Shown: positions 1-10,193 of the stretch, one piece after another
Layout of the letters: every line of letters starts with the position of its first letter
How positions within the stretch are numbered: position 1 is the first letter of the stretch
DNA from: Ewingella americana ATCC 33852
Lineage (GTDB): Bacteria; Pseudomonadota; Gammaproteobacteria; Enterobacterales; Enterobacteriaceae
Direction: 5' to 3'
NCBI RefSeq assembly: GCF_000735345.1
Contig: NZ_JMPJ01000052.1
Location: forward strand, 17,713 to 81,712
DNA length: 64,000 nucleotides
Position numbers and translations under genes: made by a program
The notes under the pieces: model-generated
What the model was told of the DNA's origin: nothing
Databases searched by the model: none
The model's input: the letters and a program-made list of their open reading frames with translations, nothing else

Positions 1-540
1 GAAGTGGTAATTTTGCAGCGACTGGTCGGCCTGTTCGCCATAGAAAGAGAGAGACTGGCGGCGTAGATGCCCGCCGGTCATCAGCACGTCTACCCCTTCT
101 GCTTCCACCAGCGCGTTGGCCACATTCATGCCATTGGTCATGGCAATCACCTCTTTATGATGACGCATATGGCGCGCAATTTCATAGGTGGTGGTGCCTG
201 AGTCGAGAATGACGCGGTGGCCCGGCTTGATAAGATTGGCGGCAACCCGCGCAATGCTGCGCTTTAAGGAAGTATTAAGGGAGCTTTTATCTTCCACCGT
301 CGGCTCAATACCCGGCGTGTTGGCGTCGCAGACCAGCGCGCCGCCGTAGGCTCGCACGGCGATGCCCTGCTTTTCCAGAAAGGCTAAATCATTGCGGATA
401 GTGACCGTAGAAACATTAAAAAATGCCGATAAATCATTAACCTGAACGCTTCCCTGTTGGCGAAGACGCTGAATAATTTGCTCACGCCTTTCACTGGTTC
501 CCGTTACACGCTTTTCCATTGCCGAATCGGTATTACTCAT
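1..540 (-). CDS. agaR: AgaR, DeoR-family repressor of the aga regulon (C-terminus beyond window edge)
   Basis: The first 180 codons of a DeoR-family regulator read leftward from the ATG at 538-540 and run off the window edge without a stop. An N-terminal helix-turn-helix (about residues 20-60, with [20 protein letters not shown]) is followed by the start of the sugar-phosphate-binding DeoR C-terminal domain ([19 protein letters not shown]). The gene is divergent from kbaZ and sits beside good matches to the E. coli AgaR operator consensus, which is why AgaR rather than another DeoR protein is called. In E. coli AgaR represses the aga genes and is relieved by N-acetylgalactosamine or galactosamine metabolites. 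The inducer here is inferred from the family. Confidence 0.9.
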   Translation of the reverse strand, partial: MSNTDSAMEKRVTGTSERREQIIQRLRQQGSVQVNDLSAFFNVSTVTIRNDLAFLEKQGIAVRAYGGALVCDANTPGIEPTVEDKSSLNTSLKRSIARVAANLIKPGHRVILDSGTTTYEIARHMRHHKEVIAMTNGMNVANALVEAEGVDVLMTGGHLRRQSLSFYGEQADQSLQNYHF

Positions 541-557
541 AGTTGATCCTTTCTCAC

Positions 558-582
558 GGCCTTTCGTTTCATTTCGCTTTGC
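558..582 (+). promoter_or_regulatory. AgaR operator-like box in the agaR-kbaZ intergenic region
   Basis: This 25-bp stretch contains CTTTCGTTTCATTTCGCTTT and matches the published E. coli AgaR consensus (TTTC-R-TTT-YR-TTT-Y core) at about 23 of 25 positions by eye. It lies just upstream of agaR, where it could serve autorepression. Confidence 0.7.
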
Positions 583-698
583 CTATTAACGCCTTTCTTT
601 TGCTGAAATGCAAGCCTTTGCACTGCACCAAAATGGATGGGTTATTGATCAAAAAATCTTTCACTACGTTTCTTTTGCGAAACAGATCGCATTTCCAT

Positions 699-723
699 TA
701 TCTTTCGTTTTGTTTTTATTAGC
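699..723 (+). promoter_or_regulatory. Second AgaR operator-like box, upstream of kbaZ
   Basis: A second AgaR-type box with the core TTTCGTTTTGTTT lies about 70-90 bp before the kbaZ start. A weaker TTTC-containing match is visible at about 655-679. The cluster of boxes between divergent agaR and kbaZ fits repression of both promoters. Confidence 0.65.
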
Positions 724-790
724 CGTTGAAGCAATATCCAGCGAAATGAACTGAAAGAAAAATAACCATTAACACCTTATGGAGTGGAAA

Positions 791-2083
791 GTGAAACATT
801 TAACCGAGTTTGTGGCTGACCATAAGCAGGATAAAGGATGCGGCATCTTTGCCGTGTGTTCCGCACACCCATTAGTGCTTGAGGCGGCGATACGCCACGC
901 CAGGGAAACACAATCGCTCTTATTAATAGAAGCCACCTCGAATCAGGTGGACCAGTTTGGCGGTTACACTGGCATGACGCCGCTCGACTTCCGCCACTTT
1001 GTTGAGCAAATGGCGGATGAGCACCACCTGCCGCGCCATCAGTTGATATTAGGTGGCGACCATTTGGGGCCAAATCGCTGGCAAACCGCCCCTGCCGCAG
1101 AAGCCATGGCTCATGCCGAAGAGCTGATCCGTCATTATGTGGCTGCTGGATTTAAAAAAATCCATCTTGATTGCAGCATGTCCTGTGCCGATGACCCAGT
1201 GCCATTAACCGATGAAATCGTGGCAGAGCGCGCTGCAAGGCTTGCGCGGATTGCCGAGCAAACCTGCAAGGAGAAATGGGGAAGCTCTGATCTGGTGTAT
1301 ATCATCGGGACAGAGGTTCCGGTTCCCGGCGGTGCGCATGAAACGCTGTCAACGCTGGCGGTCACCTCTCCGCAGGCGGCCAAAGCCACGCTGCAAGCTC
1401 ACCGCCACGCTTTTGAACAGCAGGGGCTGAACGAAATCTGGCCTCGAATTATCGGGCTCGTGGTGCAACCGGGTGTGGAATTCGATCATGCTCATATTAT
1501 TGATTACCAGCCTGAAAAATCTCTTGCTCTGAGCCAGACTATCGAAGAATTTGACACCATGGTCTTCGAAGCGCACTCCACCGATTATCAAACCCCCTTC
1601 TCCCTACGCCAGCTTGTTCAGCACCACTTCGCGATTTTAAAAGTCGGTCCCGCTCTCACTTTTGCCCTGCGCGAAACCCTGTTTTCACTGGCGGCTATTG
1701 AGCATGAACTGCGCCCTTCCCACCAGTGTTCCGGGCTGAGGGATGTCTTAGAAAGCGTGATGCAGGAGCACCCGCAGCACTGGGAACAGCACTATCACGG
1801 CAATAACGATCAGCGCCGTCTGGCGCGCGGATACAGCTATTCCGACCGCGTTCGCTACTACTGGCCGGATCATGACATTGACGAGGCTTATTCCCGCCTT
1901 GTAACTCATTTAGCTGATGAAGCCATCCCGCTACCGCTAATCAGCCAGTACCTGCCCCTGCAATACACCAGAGTCCGCGAAGGCAGGCTGGCAGCCACGC
2001 CACATGAACTGATTATTGACCACATTCAGGATGTACTGCGTCAGTACCATGCCGCTTGCATGAGCACACAGTCATCGCATTAA
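791..2083 (+). CDS. kbaZ: KbaZ/AgaZ, subunit associated with tagatose-1,6-bisphosphate aldolase
   Basis: The 430-residue protein has the GatZ/KbaZ family signatures, for example [44 protein letters not shown] and [15 protein letters not shown], and is close to E. coli KbaZ along its full length. In the family this protein stabilises or activates the class II aldolase KbaY and has no proven catalysis of its own. I prefer the GTG at 791: it gives the family N-terminus (MKHLTE) and has a GGAG ribosome site at 781-784, whereas the in-frame ATG at 779 has no such site. It opens the kbaZ-agaVWEF-agaA run, which has short gaps or overlaps throughout. Confidence 0.93.
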   Translation: MKHLTEFVADHKQDKGCGIFAVCSAHPLVLEAAIRHARETQSLLLIEATSNQVDQFGGYTGMTPLDFRHFVEQMADEHHLPRHQLILGGDHLGPNRWQTAPAAEAMAHAEELIRHYVAAGFKKIHLDCSMSCADDPVPLTDEIVAERAARLARIAEQTCKEKWGSSDLVYIIGTEVPVPGGAHETLSTLAVTSPQAAKATLQAHRHAFEQQGLNEIWPRIIGLVVQPGVEFDHAHIIDYQPEKSLALSQTIEEFDTMVFEAHSTDYQTPFSLRQLVQHHFAILKVGPALTFALRETLFSLAAIEHELRPSHQCSGLRDVLESVMQEHPQHWEQHYHGNNDQRRLARGYSYSDRVRYYWPDHDIDEAYSRLVTHLADEAIPLPLISQYLPLQYTRVREGRLAATPHELIIDHIQDVLRQYHAACMSTQSSH

Positions 2084-2107
2084 CACAATGATAATAAGGA
2101 AGAAAAT

Positions 2108-2581
2108 ATGCCAAACATTGTTTTAAGTCGTATTGATGAGCGTCTAATCCACGGCCAGGTGGGAGTGCAATGGGTAGGTTTTGCCGGAGCTAATCTGGTG
2201 TTAGTGGCCAATGATGAAGTGGCCGAAGATGAAGTTCAGCAGCATTTAATGGAAATGGTGTTGGCGGAAGGTATCGCCGTGCGTTTTTGGCCGCTGCAAA
2301 AGGTTATCGACAATATCCATCGCGCCAACGATCGGCAGAAAATCTTGCTGGTCTGCAAAAATCCGGCTGACTTTTTAACCCTCGCCAACGGCAAAGTGCC
2401 AGTGACACGCATCAACGTCGGCAACATGCATTATGCCGAAGGCAAGCAACAGATTGCCAAAACCGTCTCGGTCGACGATCAGGACATTGCGGCTTTTAAT
2501 GGTCTGAAAAAAGCCGGCGTGGAATGTTTCGTTCAGGGCGTTCCCACCGAGCCTGCGCAGGATCTCTACAAACTCCTTTGA
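2108..2581 (+). CDS. agaV: AgaV, PTS mannose-family EIIB for N-acetylgalactosamine
   Basis: This 157-residue cytoplasmic phosphocarrier begins with the EIIB motif RIDERLIHGQVGVQW. His15 in it is the expected phosphorylation site, accepting phosphate from the EIIA (AgaF) and passing it to sugar entering through AgaW/AgaE. The length is normal for the mannose/fructose/sorbose family. An AAGGAAG ribosome site precedes the ATG. Position within a GalNAc operon points to GalNAc as substrate; the sequence alone only establishes the mannose-type EIIB family. Confidence 0.92.
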   Translation: MPNIVLSRIDERLIHGQVGVQWVGFAGANLVLVANDEVAEDEVQQHLMEMVLAEGIAVRFWPLQKVIDNIHRANDRQKILLVCKNPADFLTLANGKVPVTRINVGNMHYAEGKQQIAKTVSVDDQDIAAFNGLKKAGVECFVQGVPTEPAQDLYKLL

Positions 2582-2591
2582 GGTATTTTCT

Positions 2592-3374
2592 ATGGAAATT
2601 AGCTTATTACAGGCAACGGCGTTAGGGATCTTGGCCTTTATTGCGGGTCTGGATATGTTCAACGGCCTGACGCACATGCATCGCCCGGTGGTGCTCGGGC
2701 CACTGGTTGGCCTGATTATGGGTGACCTTCACGCGGGGATCTTAACCGGCGGTACGCTGGAATTGGTATGGATGGGGCTGGCTCCGCTGGCAGGTGCTCA
2801 GCCGCCAAATGTCATTATCGGCACGATTGTCGGCACTGCCTTTGCTATCACCGCCAGAGTGAAGCCTGAAGTGGCGGTCGGCGTGGCGGTTCCCTTCGCC
2901 GTGGCGGTACAAATGGGCATTACCTTCTTGTTCTCCATCATGTCCGGCGTGATGGCGCGCTGCGACCGGATGGCGGCCAATGCTGACACCAAAGGAATCG
3001 AAAGGGTTAACTATTTAGCGCTACTGGCACTGGGGGGTTTCTATTTTCTCTGCGCTTTTCTGCCAATCTACTTTGGCGCGGATCACGCCAAAGCCGCCAT
3101 TGATGTCCTACCGGCGCGCCTGATTGACGGCCTAGGCGTGGCGGGCGGCATTATGCCAGCCATCGGTTTTGCCGTGCTGCTGAAAATCATGATGAAGAAC
3201 GTCTACATCCCCTATTTCATCCTCGGGTTTGTTGCTGCCGCTTGGCTGAAGCTTCCGGTGCTGGCCATTGCCGCTGCTGCTCTGGCGATGGCAATCATCG
3301 ACTTTATGCGTAAAGACCCCGCCCCCCAGCAGCCTTCCCACTCTAAACAAGAGGAATTTGAAGATGGTATCTAA
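2592..3374 (+). CDS. agaW: AgaW, PTS mannose-family EIIC membrane permease
   Basis: This 260-residue polytopic inner-membrane protein is of the EIIC type, with several hydrophobic segments and the family motif GPLVGLIMGDLHAGILTGGT near the N-terminus. It forms the sugar channel together with the EIID protein encoded next. The last 11 bases overlap agaE, a sign of translational coupling. The charged C-terminal tail (about 20 residues) is cytoplasmic. Confidence 0.92.
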   Translation: MEISLLQATALGILAFIAGLDMFNGLTHMHRPVVLGPLVGLIMGDLHAGILTGGTLELVWMGLAPLAGAQPPNVIIGTIVGTAFAITARVKPEVAVGVAVPFAVAVQMGITFLFSIMSGVMARCDRMAANADTKGIERVNYLALLALGGFYFLCAFLPIYFGADHAKAAIDVLPARLIDGLGVAGGIMPAIGFAVLLKIMMKNVYIPYFILGFVAAAWLKLPVLAIAAAALAMAIIDFMRKDPAPQQPSHSKQEEFEDGI

Positions 3375-4239
3375 TACTCAAGTTTTGCCAGGGATCAGCA
3401 CCAGTGAGCAAACCGTGACGGCTGGCAGTGACAATATCTATGAAGATCAGACCATTGGTGCCGAGCTGACGAAGAAAGACATCAACCGCGTGGCGTGGCG
3501 ATCCATGCTGCTGCAAGCCTCCTTTAACTATGAGCGTATGCAGGCTTCGGGCTGGCTGTATGGCCTGTTGCCCGCCTTGAAAAAAATCCATACCAATAAG
3601 AATGATCTGGCGCGGGCGATGAAAGGCCATATGGGATTCTTCAACACCCACCCATTTCTGGTGACATTTGTCATCGGCATCATTCTGGCGATGGAGCGCT
3701 CAAAGCAGGATGTGACCAGTATTCAAAGCACCAAGATTGCGGTTGGCGCACCGCTGGGCGGCATCGGCGACGCCATGTTCTGGCTCACTTTACTGCCGAT
3801 TTGTGGCGGCATTGGGGCCAGTCTGGCGTTTCAGGGTTCGATTCTCGGCGCGGTGGTATTTTTGGTGATGTTTAACGTCGTCCACCTCGGGCTGCGTTTC
3901 GGGTTAGCTCACTATGCCTATCGCATGGGCGTGGCCGCCATTCCGGTTATCAAAGCCAACACACTAAAAGTGGGCCGCGCCGCCTCTATCGTGGGCATGA
4001 CGGTGATTGGTGCGCTGGTGGCGACCTATGTTCGATTAGCCACCACGCTGGAAATCAACGCTGGCGACGCCGTGGTTAAATTACAAACTGACGTTATCGA
4101 CAAGCTGATGCCGGCGTTTCTGCCACTGGTTTATACCCTGACGATGTACTGGCTGGTGCGCCGTGGCTGGAGCCCGCTGCGCCTTATTGGGCTAACCGTC
4201 GTGTTGGGCATCGTCGGCAAATTCGGTCACTTCCTGTAA
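3364..4239 (+). CDS. agaE: AgaE, PTS mannose-family EIID component
   Basis: The 291-residue EIID protein is recognised by SMLLQASFNYERMQASGWLY, MKGHMGFFNTHPFLVTFVIG and PLGGIGDAMFWLTLLPI, followed by a membrane-spanning C-terminal half. The ATG at 3364 is preferred to the upstream in-frame start at 3268, because it has a GAGGA ribosome site and gives a family-like N-terminus; the longer reading would lie inside agaW. EIID pairs with EIIC to form the transmembrane translocon. Confidence 0.92.
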   Translation: MVSNTQVLPGISTSEQTVTAGSDNIYEDQTIGAELTKKDINRVAWRSMLLQASFNYERMQASGWLYGLLPALKKIHTNKNDLARAMKGHMGFFNTHPFLVTFVIGIILAMERSKQDVTSIQSTKIAVGAPLGGIGDAMFWLTLLPICGGIGASLAFQGSILGAVVFLVMFNVVHLGLRFGLAHYAYRMGVAAIPVIKANTLKVGRAASIVGMTVIGALVATYVRLATTLEINAGDAVVKLQTDVIDKLMPAFLPLVYTLTMYWLVRRGWSPLRLIGLTVVLGIVGKFGHFL

Positions 4240-4254
4240 GCAAGAGGACGCAAC

Positions 4255-4689
4255 ATGTTAAGCATTATTCTTACCGGTCACGGCGGGTTCGCCTCCGGGC
4301 TTGAGAAAGCCATGAAGCAAATCCTTGGTGAACAGCAACAAATCACGGCGATCGATTTTCCCGAAAGCTCTTCAACCGCCCTGCTGACTTCCCAGTTTGA
4401 ACAGGCTCTGGCGGAATTGGATGAAACTGAAGGGCTGGTTTTTCTGACGGATTTGCTGGGCGGCACACCTTTTCGCGTGGCCTCGACCTTTGCTATGCAA
4501 AAATCAGAACGGGAAGTGATCACCGGCGTGAATCTACAACTTCTGCTGGAAATGGTGCTGGAACGCGAAGGGTTGAGCAGTCAGGAGTTCCGCCTTCAGG
4601 CCCTTGAGTGTGGTCACCGTGGACTCACCAGCCTAGTAGATGAACTGGGCCGCCACCGCGAGGCCGTGCCAATAGAGGAAGGAATATGA
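4255..4689 (+). CDS. agaF: AgaF, PTS mannose-family EIIA
   Basis: This 144-residue EIIA protein starts MLSIILTGHGGF; His9 is the expected phosphoryl acceptor from HPr. Further family motifs are VFLTDLLGGTPFRVAS and ITGVNLQLLLEM. The stop overlaps the ATG of agaA by four bases. With AgaV, AgaW and AgaE it completes a four-protein sugar-specific PTS. Confidence 0.93.
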   Translation: MLSIILTGHGGFASGLEKAMKQILGEQQQITAIDFPESSSTALLTSQFEQALAELDETEGLVFLTDLLGGTPFRVASTFAMQKSEREVITGVNLQLLLEMVLEREGLSSQEFRLQALECGHRGLTSLVDELGRHREAVPIEEGI

Positions 4690-5819
4690 ACCAGCTGCTG
4701 CGCGCGCATCGCGTGCTGACCGAGCATGGCTGGCTGCAAGACCACCAGCTGCGCCTCGACGGCAACAAGATTATCGCCATTGAGCCAATCCCGGCAGGTG
4801 TGCCAAAGCGCGACGCCGAGCTGCTGTGCCCGGCCTACATAGACATCCATGTCCATGGGGGTGATGGCGTTGACGTCATGGATGACTCCCCCGAGGTACT
4901 GGACAAACTGGCCCTATTCAAAGCGCGTCAGGGCGTCGGTGGCTGGTTGCCGACCACCGTCACGGCTCCGCTTGAGGATATTAAGAGCGCGCTGCGGCGC
5001 ATTGCCCTGCGCTGCCATCAGGGCGGCAAAGGCGCGACGGTGCTGGGAAGCTATCTGGAAGGGCCCTACTTTACGCCGCAGAATAAAGGCGCGCATTCCC
5101 CAGAACTGTTTCGCGAACTGAGCATCGCCGAGCTGGATAGCCTGATTGATGTGTCGCAAAACACCCTGCGCGTGGTGGCACTGGCTCCTGAAAAGCCGCA
5201 GGCGATCCCGGCGATTCAGCATCTGAAAAAGCAGGGAATCAAAGTGATGCTCGGCCACAGCGCGGCGAGCTATGAAGAGACCGTCCGGGCTTTTGATGCC
5301 GGAGCCGATGGGCTGGTGCACTGCTTTAACGGCATGACGGGACTTCATCATCGCAATCCCGGCATGGTTGGCGCGGGCTTAACGGATAAGCGAGCCTGGT
5401 TGGAGTTAATCGCCGACGGCCACCACGTGCATCCGGCGGCGATGGCGCTATGCTGCAACTGCGCGGCGCATCGGGTGGTGCTGATCACTGACGCCATGCG
5501 CGCTGCGGGCATGCCCGACGGCGAGTATTCGATTTGCGGGCAGCCCGTCACCCTACAGCAAGGTATGGTGCGCACGGCTGGGGGCGGGCTTGCAGGAAGC
5601 ACCCTTTCGCTGGATGACGCGGTGCGCAATCTGGTCGCTGGCCTCGGCGTGTCGCAGGAGGATGCTATCCATATGGCATCACTGCATCCGGCTAAAATGC
5701 TCGGCCTTGAACAGAGTTTAGGTTCACTCTCAGTGGGGAAAATGGCCAACGTTATCGCACTAAATTCGCAGCTTCAGGTGCAAAAAATATGGGTTGATGG
5801 TCAGCCTGTCGAGATCTAA
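4686..5819 (+). CDS. agaA: AgaA, N-acetylgalactosamine-6-phosphate deacetylase
   Basis: This 377-residue protein belongs to the NagA/AgaA amidohydrolase family. It has the first metal motif DIHVHGGDG, then YLEGPYFTPQNKGAH, LGHSAA, VHCFNGM and LITDAMRAAG, so the Glu, two His and catalytic Asp residues are all present. It should remove acetate from GalNAc-6-P to give galactosamine-6-P. The specificity comes from the operon; the fold alone cannot separate it from NagA. It overlaps agaF by four bases and ends the first transcription unit. Confidence 0.9.
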   Translation: MNQLLRAHRVLTEHGWLQDHQLRLDGNKIIAIEPIPAGVPKRDAELLCPAYIDIHVHGGDGVDVMDDSPEVLDKLALFKARQGVGGWLPTTVTAPLEDIKSALRRIALRCHQGGKGATVLGSYLEGPYFTPQNKGAHSPELFRELSIAELDSLIDVSQNTLRVVALAPEKPQAIPAIQHLKKQGIKVMLGHSAASYEETVRAFDAGADGLVHCFNGMTGLHHRNPGMVGAGLTDKRAWLELIADGHHVHPAAMALCCNCAAHRVVLITDAMRAAGMPDGEYSICGQPVTLQQGMVRTAGGGLAGSTLSLDDAVRNLVAGLGVSQEDAIHMASLHPAKMLGLEQSLGSLSVGKMANVIALNSQLQVQKIWVDGQPVEI

Positions 5820-5841
5820 AGCTTTCACTGCACATCACTTT

Positions 5842-5878
5842 GGTTTGTGGCCTGCGCGGTCACAAGCCTTTCTTTTCC
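5842..5878 (+). terminator. Probable intrinsic terminator after agaA
   Basis: GGTTTGTG pairs with CACAAGCC across an 11-base GC-rich loop and is followed directly by a T-rich run (TTTCTTTTCC). It separates kbaZ-agaA from the agaS promoter region. Confidence 0.6.
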
Positions 5879-5966
5879 TTTCGTAAATCACAGATTCATA
5901 TTCTCACAAAATCCAAATATTCATATAAATCAGTTAGATAATAAAACCTAATCTATCCTTAGATCA

Positions 5967-5991
5967 CAGTTTTCGTTTTATTTCCTTTCTT
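5967..5991 (+). promoter_or_regulatory. AgaR operator-like box upstream of agaS
   Basis: This box has the core TTTCGTTTTATTTCCTTT, matching the AgaR consensus at nearly all core positions. A weaker overlapping or tandem match follows at about 5997-6021 (TTTCATTTTCTTTTG). Confidence 0.7.
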
Positions 5992-6042
5992 TCGTTGATC
6001 TTTCATTTTCTTTTGTATAGATTTCATTTATCCACAAAACCG

Positions 6043-6067
6043 ACCAAATGAAACAAAACGAAAGATG
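6043..6067 (-). promoter_or_regulatory. Inverted AgaR operator-like box before agaS
   Basis: Read on the minus strand this is TTTCGTTTTGTTTCATTTGG, an almost perfect AgaR consensus, in opposite orientation to the box at 5967. It sits about 50 bp before the agaS start, a position suited to blocking that promoter. Confidence 0.7.
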
Positions 6068-6117
6068 CCATGCATGATTTGTATTGGCTCACTGAAAGGT
6101 ATGACTAAGGACACGTG

Positions 6118-7272
6118 ATGAGCGAAACAGAATTTGCCAGTATTTCAGGTACGGCAACCTGGACCGAAAAAGAGATCCGCCAACAACCGGGGTGCTGGAT
6201 CAAATCCTTAAAAAATATCGAAAGCCAACGTATTGAAATAGATAATTTTCTTACCCCTCTGCTACAAAAACCTGATTTACAAATCATCCTGACCGGTGCG
6301 GGAACCTCGGCGTTTATTGGCGATATTATTGCCCCTTGGCTTTCGCGCCAGACGGATAAAAATTTTGTCGCCGTGCCGACCACCGATCTGGTCACCAACC
6401 CTGTGGACTATCTATCCCCTCACCGCCCGACGCTGCTGGTCTCTTTTGCTCGCTCGGGTAACAGCCCGGAAAGCGTCGCCGCGGTGGATTTAGCTAATCA
6501 GCTGGTTAGCCAATCCCATCATCTGATCATCACCTGCAATGAAGCAGGTAGCCTGTATCAAAATGCCGTTACGAGTAAAAACGCGCTGGCCCTGCTGATG
6601 CCAGCCGAAACCCACGATCGCGGGTTCGCCATGACCAGCAGCATCAGCACCATGATGGCAAGCTGTCTGGCGGTTTTTGCCCCTAAAACCATCAATAGCC
6701 AGAGTTTTCAAGATGTCGCGACGCGCTGCGAACAGATCATTGATTCTCAAGGCGACTTTAGCGATGCGCTATTTGGCGACTTGCCCTTCAAACGCGTGGT
6801 TTATCTCGGCAGCGGCGGCTTGCAGGGTGTCGCAAGAGAGTCTGCCTTAAAGGTGCTGGAGCTGACCGCGGGCAAACTGGCGGCATTTTATGACTCGCCG
6901 ACAGGATTCCGTCACGGGCCAAAATCCTTAGTCAATGGTGAAACACTGGTGGTGCTGTTTGTGTCGAGCCACCCTTATACCCGCCAATACGATCTCGATT
7001 TGCTAAATGAGCTGCGTCGCGACCAGCAGGCGATGCGCGTAGTGGCCATATCGGCCAGCAGCAGCCCTGAAATCACCGCCGGGCCGCACATCCTATTGCC
7101 CGCTTCACGCGACTTTATCGATATCGAACAGGCTTTCTGTTTCCTGATTTACAGCCAAATTTTCGCCCTCAGCGAATCAATCAAAGCGGGCATTACCCCT
7201 GACACCCCTTCCGCCAGCGGCACGGTAAATCGCGTTGTGAAAGGCGTTGTTATTCATCCATGGAAAGGCTGA
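6118..7272 (+). CDS. agaS: AgaS, galactosamine-6-phosphate deaminase/isomerase
   Basis: This 384-residue protein has two SIS (sugar isomerase) domains, with ILTGAGTSAF, SFARSGNSPESVAA, YLGSGGLQGVARESALKVLEL and FRHGPKSLV. It is the same length as E. coli AgaS. The expected reaction is conversion of galactosamine-6-P to tagatose-6-P plus ammonia. I start at ATG 6118, seven bases after AAGG; a GTG lies one codon earlier. It has its own promoter region with AgaR-type boxes and is followed 12 bases later by kbaY. Confidence 0.92.
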   Translation: MSETEFASISGTATWTEKEIRQQPGCWIKSLKNIESQRIEIDNFLTPLLQKPDLQIILTGAGTSAFIGDIIAPWLSRQTDKNFVAVPTTDLVTNPVDYLSPHRPTLLVSFARSGNSPESVAAVDLANQLVSQSHHLIITCNEAGSLYQNAVTSKNALALLMPAETHDRGFAMTSSISTMMASCLAVFAPKTINSQSFQDVATRCEQIIDSQGDFSDALFGDLPFKRVVYLGSGGLQGVARESALKVLELTAGKLAAFYDSPTGFRHGPKSLVNGETLVVLFVSSHPYTRQYDLDLLNELRRDQQAMRVVAISASSSPEITAGPHILLPASRDFIDIEQAFCFLIYSQIFALSESIKAGITPDTPSASGTVNRVVKGVVIHPWKG

Positions 7273-8163
<891 letters not shown>

Positions 8164-8172
8164 GTCTTTCAC

Positions 8173-8206
8173 AAAGGTTACCCTGTCACGTATCGGGTAG
8201 CCTTTT
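8173..8206 (+). terminator. Intrinsic terminator after kbaY
   Basis: AAAGGTTACCC pairs with GGGTAGCCTTT (one G-T pair) and runs into TTTTCCTT. The next gene begins about 50 bp later. Confidence 0.7.
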
Positions 8207-8253
8207 CCTTCGCGACACCCATACCTTTTTACTCTGAGATATCAGGACATCCT

Positions 8254-10146
8254 ATGAAAACCCTCATAAAGAGTTCTCTCCTTTTATTGCTGATAAGTAA
8301 TGGCGCTCTCGCCTCCGAGTACCAGTTAAACAACGATAACTTGGCTTTCTCTTTTGACGACACCCACTCCGCCGTAGTGTTAAAAGATAAGCTTTCGGGC
8401 CACCAGTTAGCGCCTATTGAATTGTTTTTCCTGACATTACCAGATGAAAAGGTTATTCACGCTGCCGATTTTAAAATTAAGAGTGTGCAGAAGAAAGATG
8501 ACGCGATTTTTATCGATTATGAGCATCAAGACTTCAGCGTCAACGTGGTGCTACATAGCCTAAAAGGCAAATACGCCAGCATCGACTACAGCATTCTGGC
8601 GAAAGGCCAGCCGCAGAAAGTGGCGAAAATCACCTTCTTCCCGACCAAAGGTCAGGCTCAGGCGCCCTATGTTGATGGCGCCATTAATAGCTCGCCGATC
8701 ATTGCGGACAGCTTTTTCATTCTGCCGGAAAAACCTATCGTTAATACCTATGCCTATGAAACTACAACTAATTTAAATGTTGAGCTGAAAACGCCGATTG
8801 GCACGGATACTCCTGTCACCTTCACCACCTACTTTGGGACTTTTGAAGAAAGCAATCAGCTGCGCCGCAGCTTCAACCAGTTCATTAACGCCGTGCGGGC
8901 ACGCCCTTATCAGCCCTATCTGCACTACAACAGCTGGATGGATATCGGCTTCTTCACCACCTATACCGAACAAGAGGTCCTGAGTCGCATGGACACCTAT
9001 GCCGATGAGCTGATTAAAAAGCGCGGCGTGAAGCTGGATGGTTTCTTACTGGATGATGGCTGGGACGATCGCACCGGAAAATGGCTATTCGGCCCGGCGT
9101 TCAGCAAAGGGTTTGGCGCGGTGAAGGAGAAAGCCGACAGCCTGCACACCTCGGTCGGGCTGTGGCTCTCGCCTTGGGGTGGCTACAACAAGCCGCGTGA
9201 TATCCGCGTTTCGCACGCCAAAGAGAACGGTTTTGAAACCGTAGACGGCAAATTCGCCCTCTCCGGCCCGAATTACTTCCGCAATTTCAATCAACAAATC
9301 ATCAAGCTGATTAAAAACGAGCACATCACGTCCTTCAAGCTAGATGGCATGGGCAACGCCAATTCCTATATTCCAGGCAGCCAGTTTGCATCCGATTTCG
9401 ATGCTTCTATCGAGTTGATTAAAAATATGCGGCAGGCCAATCCGGACCTGTTTATCAATCTGACCACCGGCACCGACGCCAGCCCGTCGTGGCTGTTCTA
9501 CGCCGACTCTATTTGGCGTCAGGGCGATGACATTAATGTGTTTGGCAAAGGCTCGCCAGTGCAGCAATGGATGACCTATCGCGATGCCGAGACCTATCGC
9601 TCTATCGTGCGCAAAGGCCCGCTGTTCCCAATAAACTCATTGATGTATCACGGCATTGTCAGCGCTGAGCACGCCTATTTTGGGCTGGAGAAAGTGCAGA
9701 CCGACAGTGACTTTGCCGACCAAGTGTGGAGCTATTTCGCGACGGGAACCCAGCTGCAAGAGCTGTATATCACGCCTTCAATGTTAAACAGCAACAAGTG
9801 GGACAGCCTCGCGGCGGCGGCCAAATGGTCGCGCAGTAATAGCGATGTGTTGGTCGATACTCACTGGGTTGGCGGTGACCCTACGGCGTTGGAGGTCTAC
9901 GGCTGGGCATCATGGAGCAAAAAGAAAGCCATTCTGGGCCTGCGCAATCCGTCGGATAAAGCACAAAGTTACTATCTGGACCTCAGTAAAAGCTTTGAAA
10001 TCCCGAGCGGCGAGGCCAACCAATTCACCGTTAAAAATGTTTATGGCAGCAACACCAGCCTGCCTGCCGATTACCGCCAGCCTGTTGTCGTGACCTTAAA
10101 ACCGCTCGAAACCTTGGTTATTGAAGCCACTCCAGCCAGTAAATAG
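8254..10146 (+). CDS. Secreted GH36-like alpha-galactosidase / alpha-N-acetylgalactosaminidase candidate
   Basis: This 630-residue protein has a typical Sec signal peptide (residues 1-20, ALA before the cut) and is expected in the periplasm or outside. A beta-rich N-terminal domain (to about residue 225) precedes a TIM barrel with clan-D glycosidase motifs: LLDDGWDD (Asp267/268), FKLDGMGN (Asp364, likely nucleophile) and WRQGDD (Asp425/426, likely acid/base). A beta C-terminal domain follows. The barrel motifs resemble GH36 alpha-galactosidases. Its place directly after the aga genes suggests it frees GalNAc or galactose from glycans, but the terminal sugar specificity cannot be read from the sequence. 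It may also be co-regulated only loosely, since a terminator separates it from kbaY. Confidence 0.8.
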   Translation: MKTLIKSSLLLLLISNGALASEYQLNNDNLAFSFDDTHSAVVLKDKLSGHQLAPIELFFLTLPDEKVIHAADFKIKSVQKKDDAIFIDYEHQDFSVNVVLHSLKGKYASIDYSILAKGQPQKVAKITFFPTKGQAQAPYVDGAINSSPIIADSFFILPEKPIVNTYAYETTTNLNVELKTPIGTDTPVTFTTYFGTFEESNQLRRSFNQFINAVRARPYQPYLHYNSWMDIGFFTTYTEQEVLSRMDTYADELIKKRGVKLDGFLLDDGWDDRTGKWLFGPAFSKGFGAVKEKADSLHTSVGLWLSPWGGYNKPRDIRVSHAKENGFETVDGKFALSGPNYFRNFNQQIIKLIKNEHITSFKLDGMGNANSYIPGSQFASDFDASIELIKNMRQANPDLFINLTTGTDASPSWLFYADSIWRQGDDINVFGKGSPVQQWMTYRDAETYRSIVRKGPLFPINSLMYHGIVSAEHAYFGLEKVQTDSDFADQVWSYFATGTQLQELYITPSMLNSNKWDSLAAAAKWSRSNSDVLVDTHWVGGDPTALEVYGWASWSKKKAILGLRNPSDKAQSYYLDLSKSFEIPSGEANQFTVKNVYGSNTSLPADYRQPVVVTLKPLETLVIEATPASK

Positions 10147-10163
10147 AGCTTACCCTACCCATT

Positions 10164-10193
10164 GCGGCCTGATATCTCCAGCTGTCAGGCTGC
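10164..10193 (+). terminator. Hairpin after the glycosidase gene, probable terminator
   Basis: GCGGCCTGATA pairs with TGTCAGGCTGC (two wobble pairs) around an 8-base loop. The following T-tract is weak, so Rho-independent function is uncertain. Confidence 0.5.
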
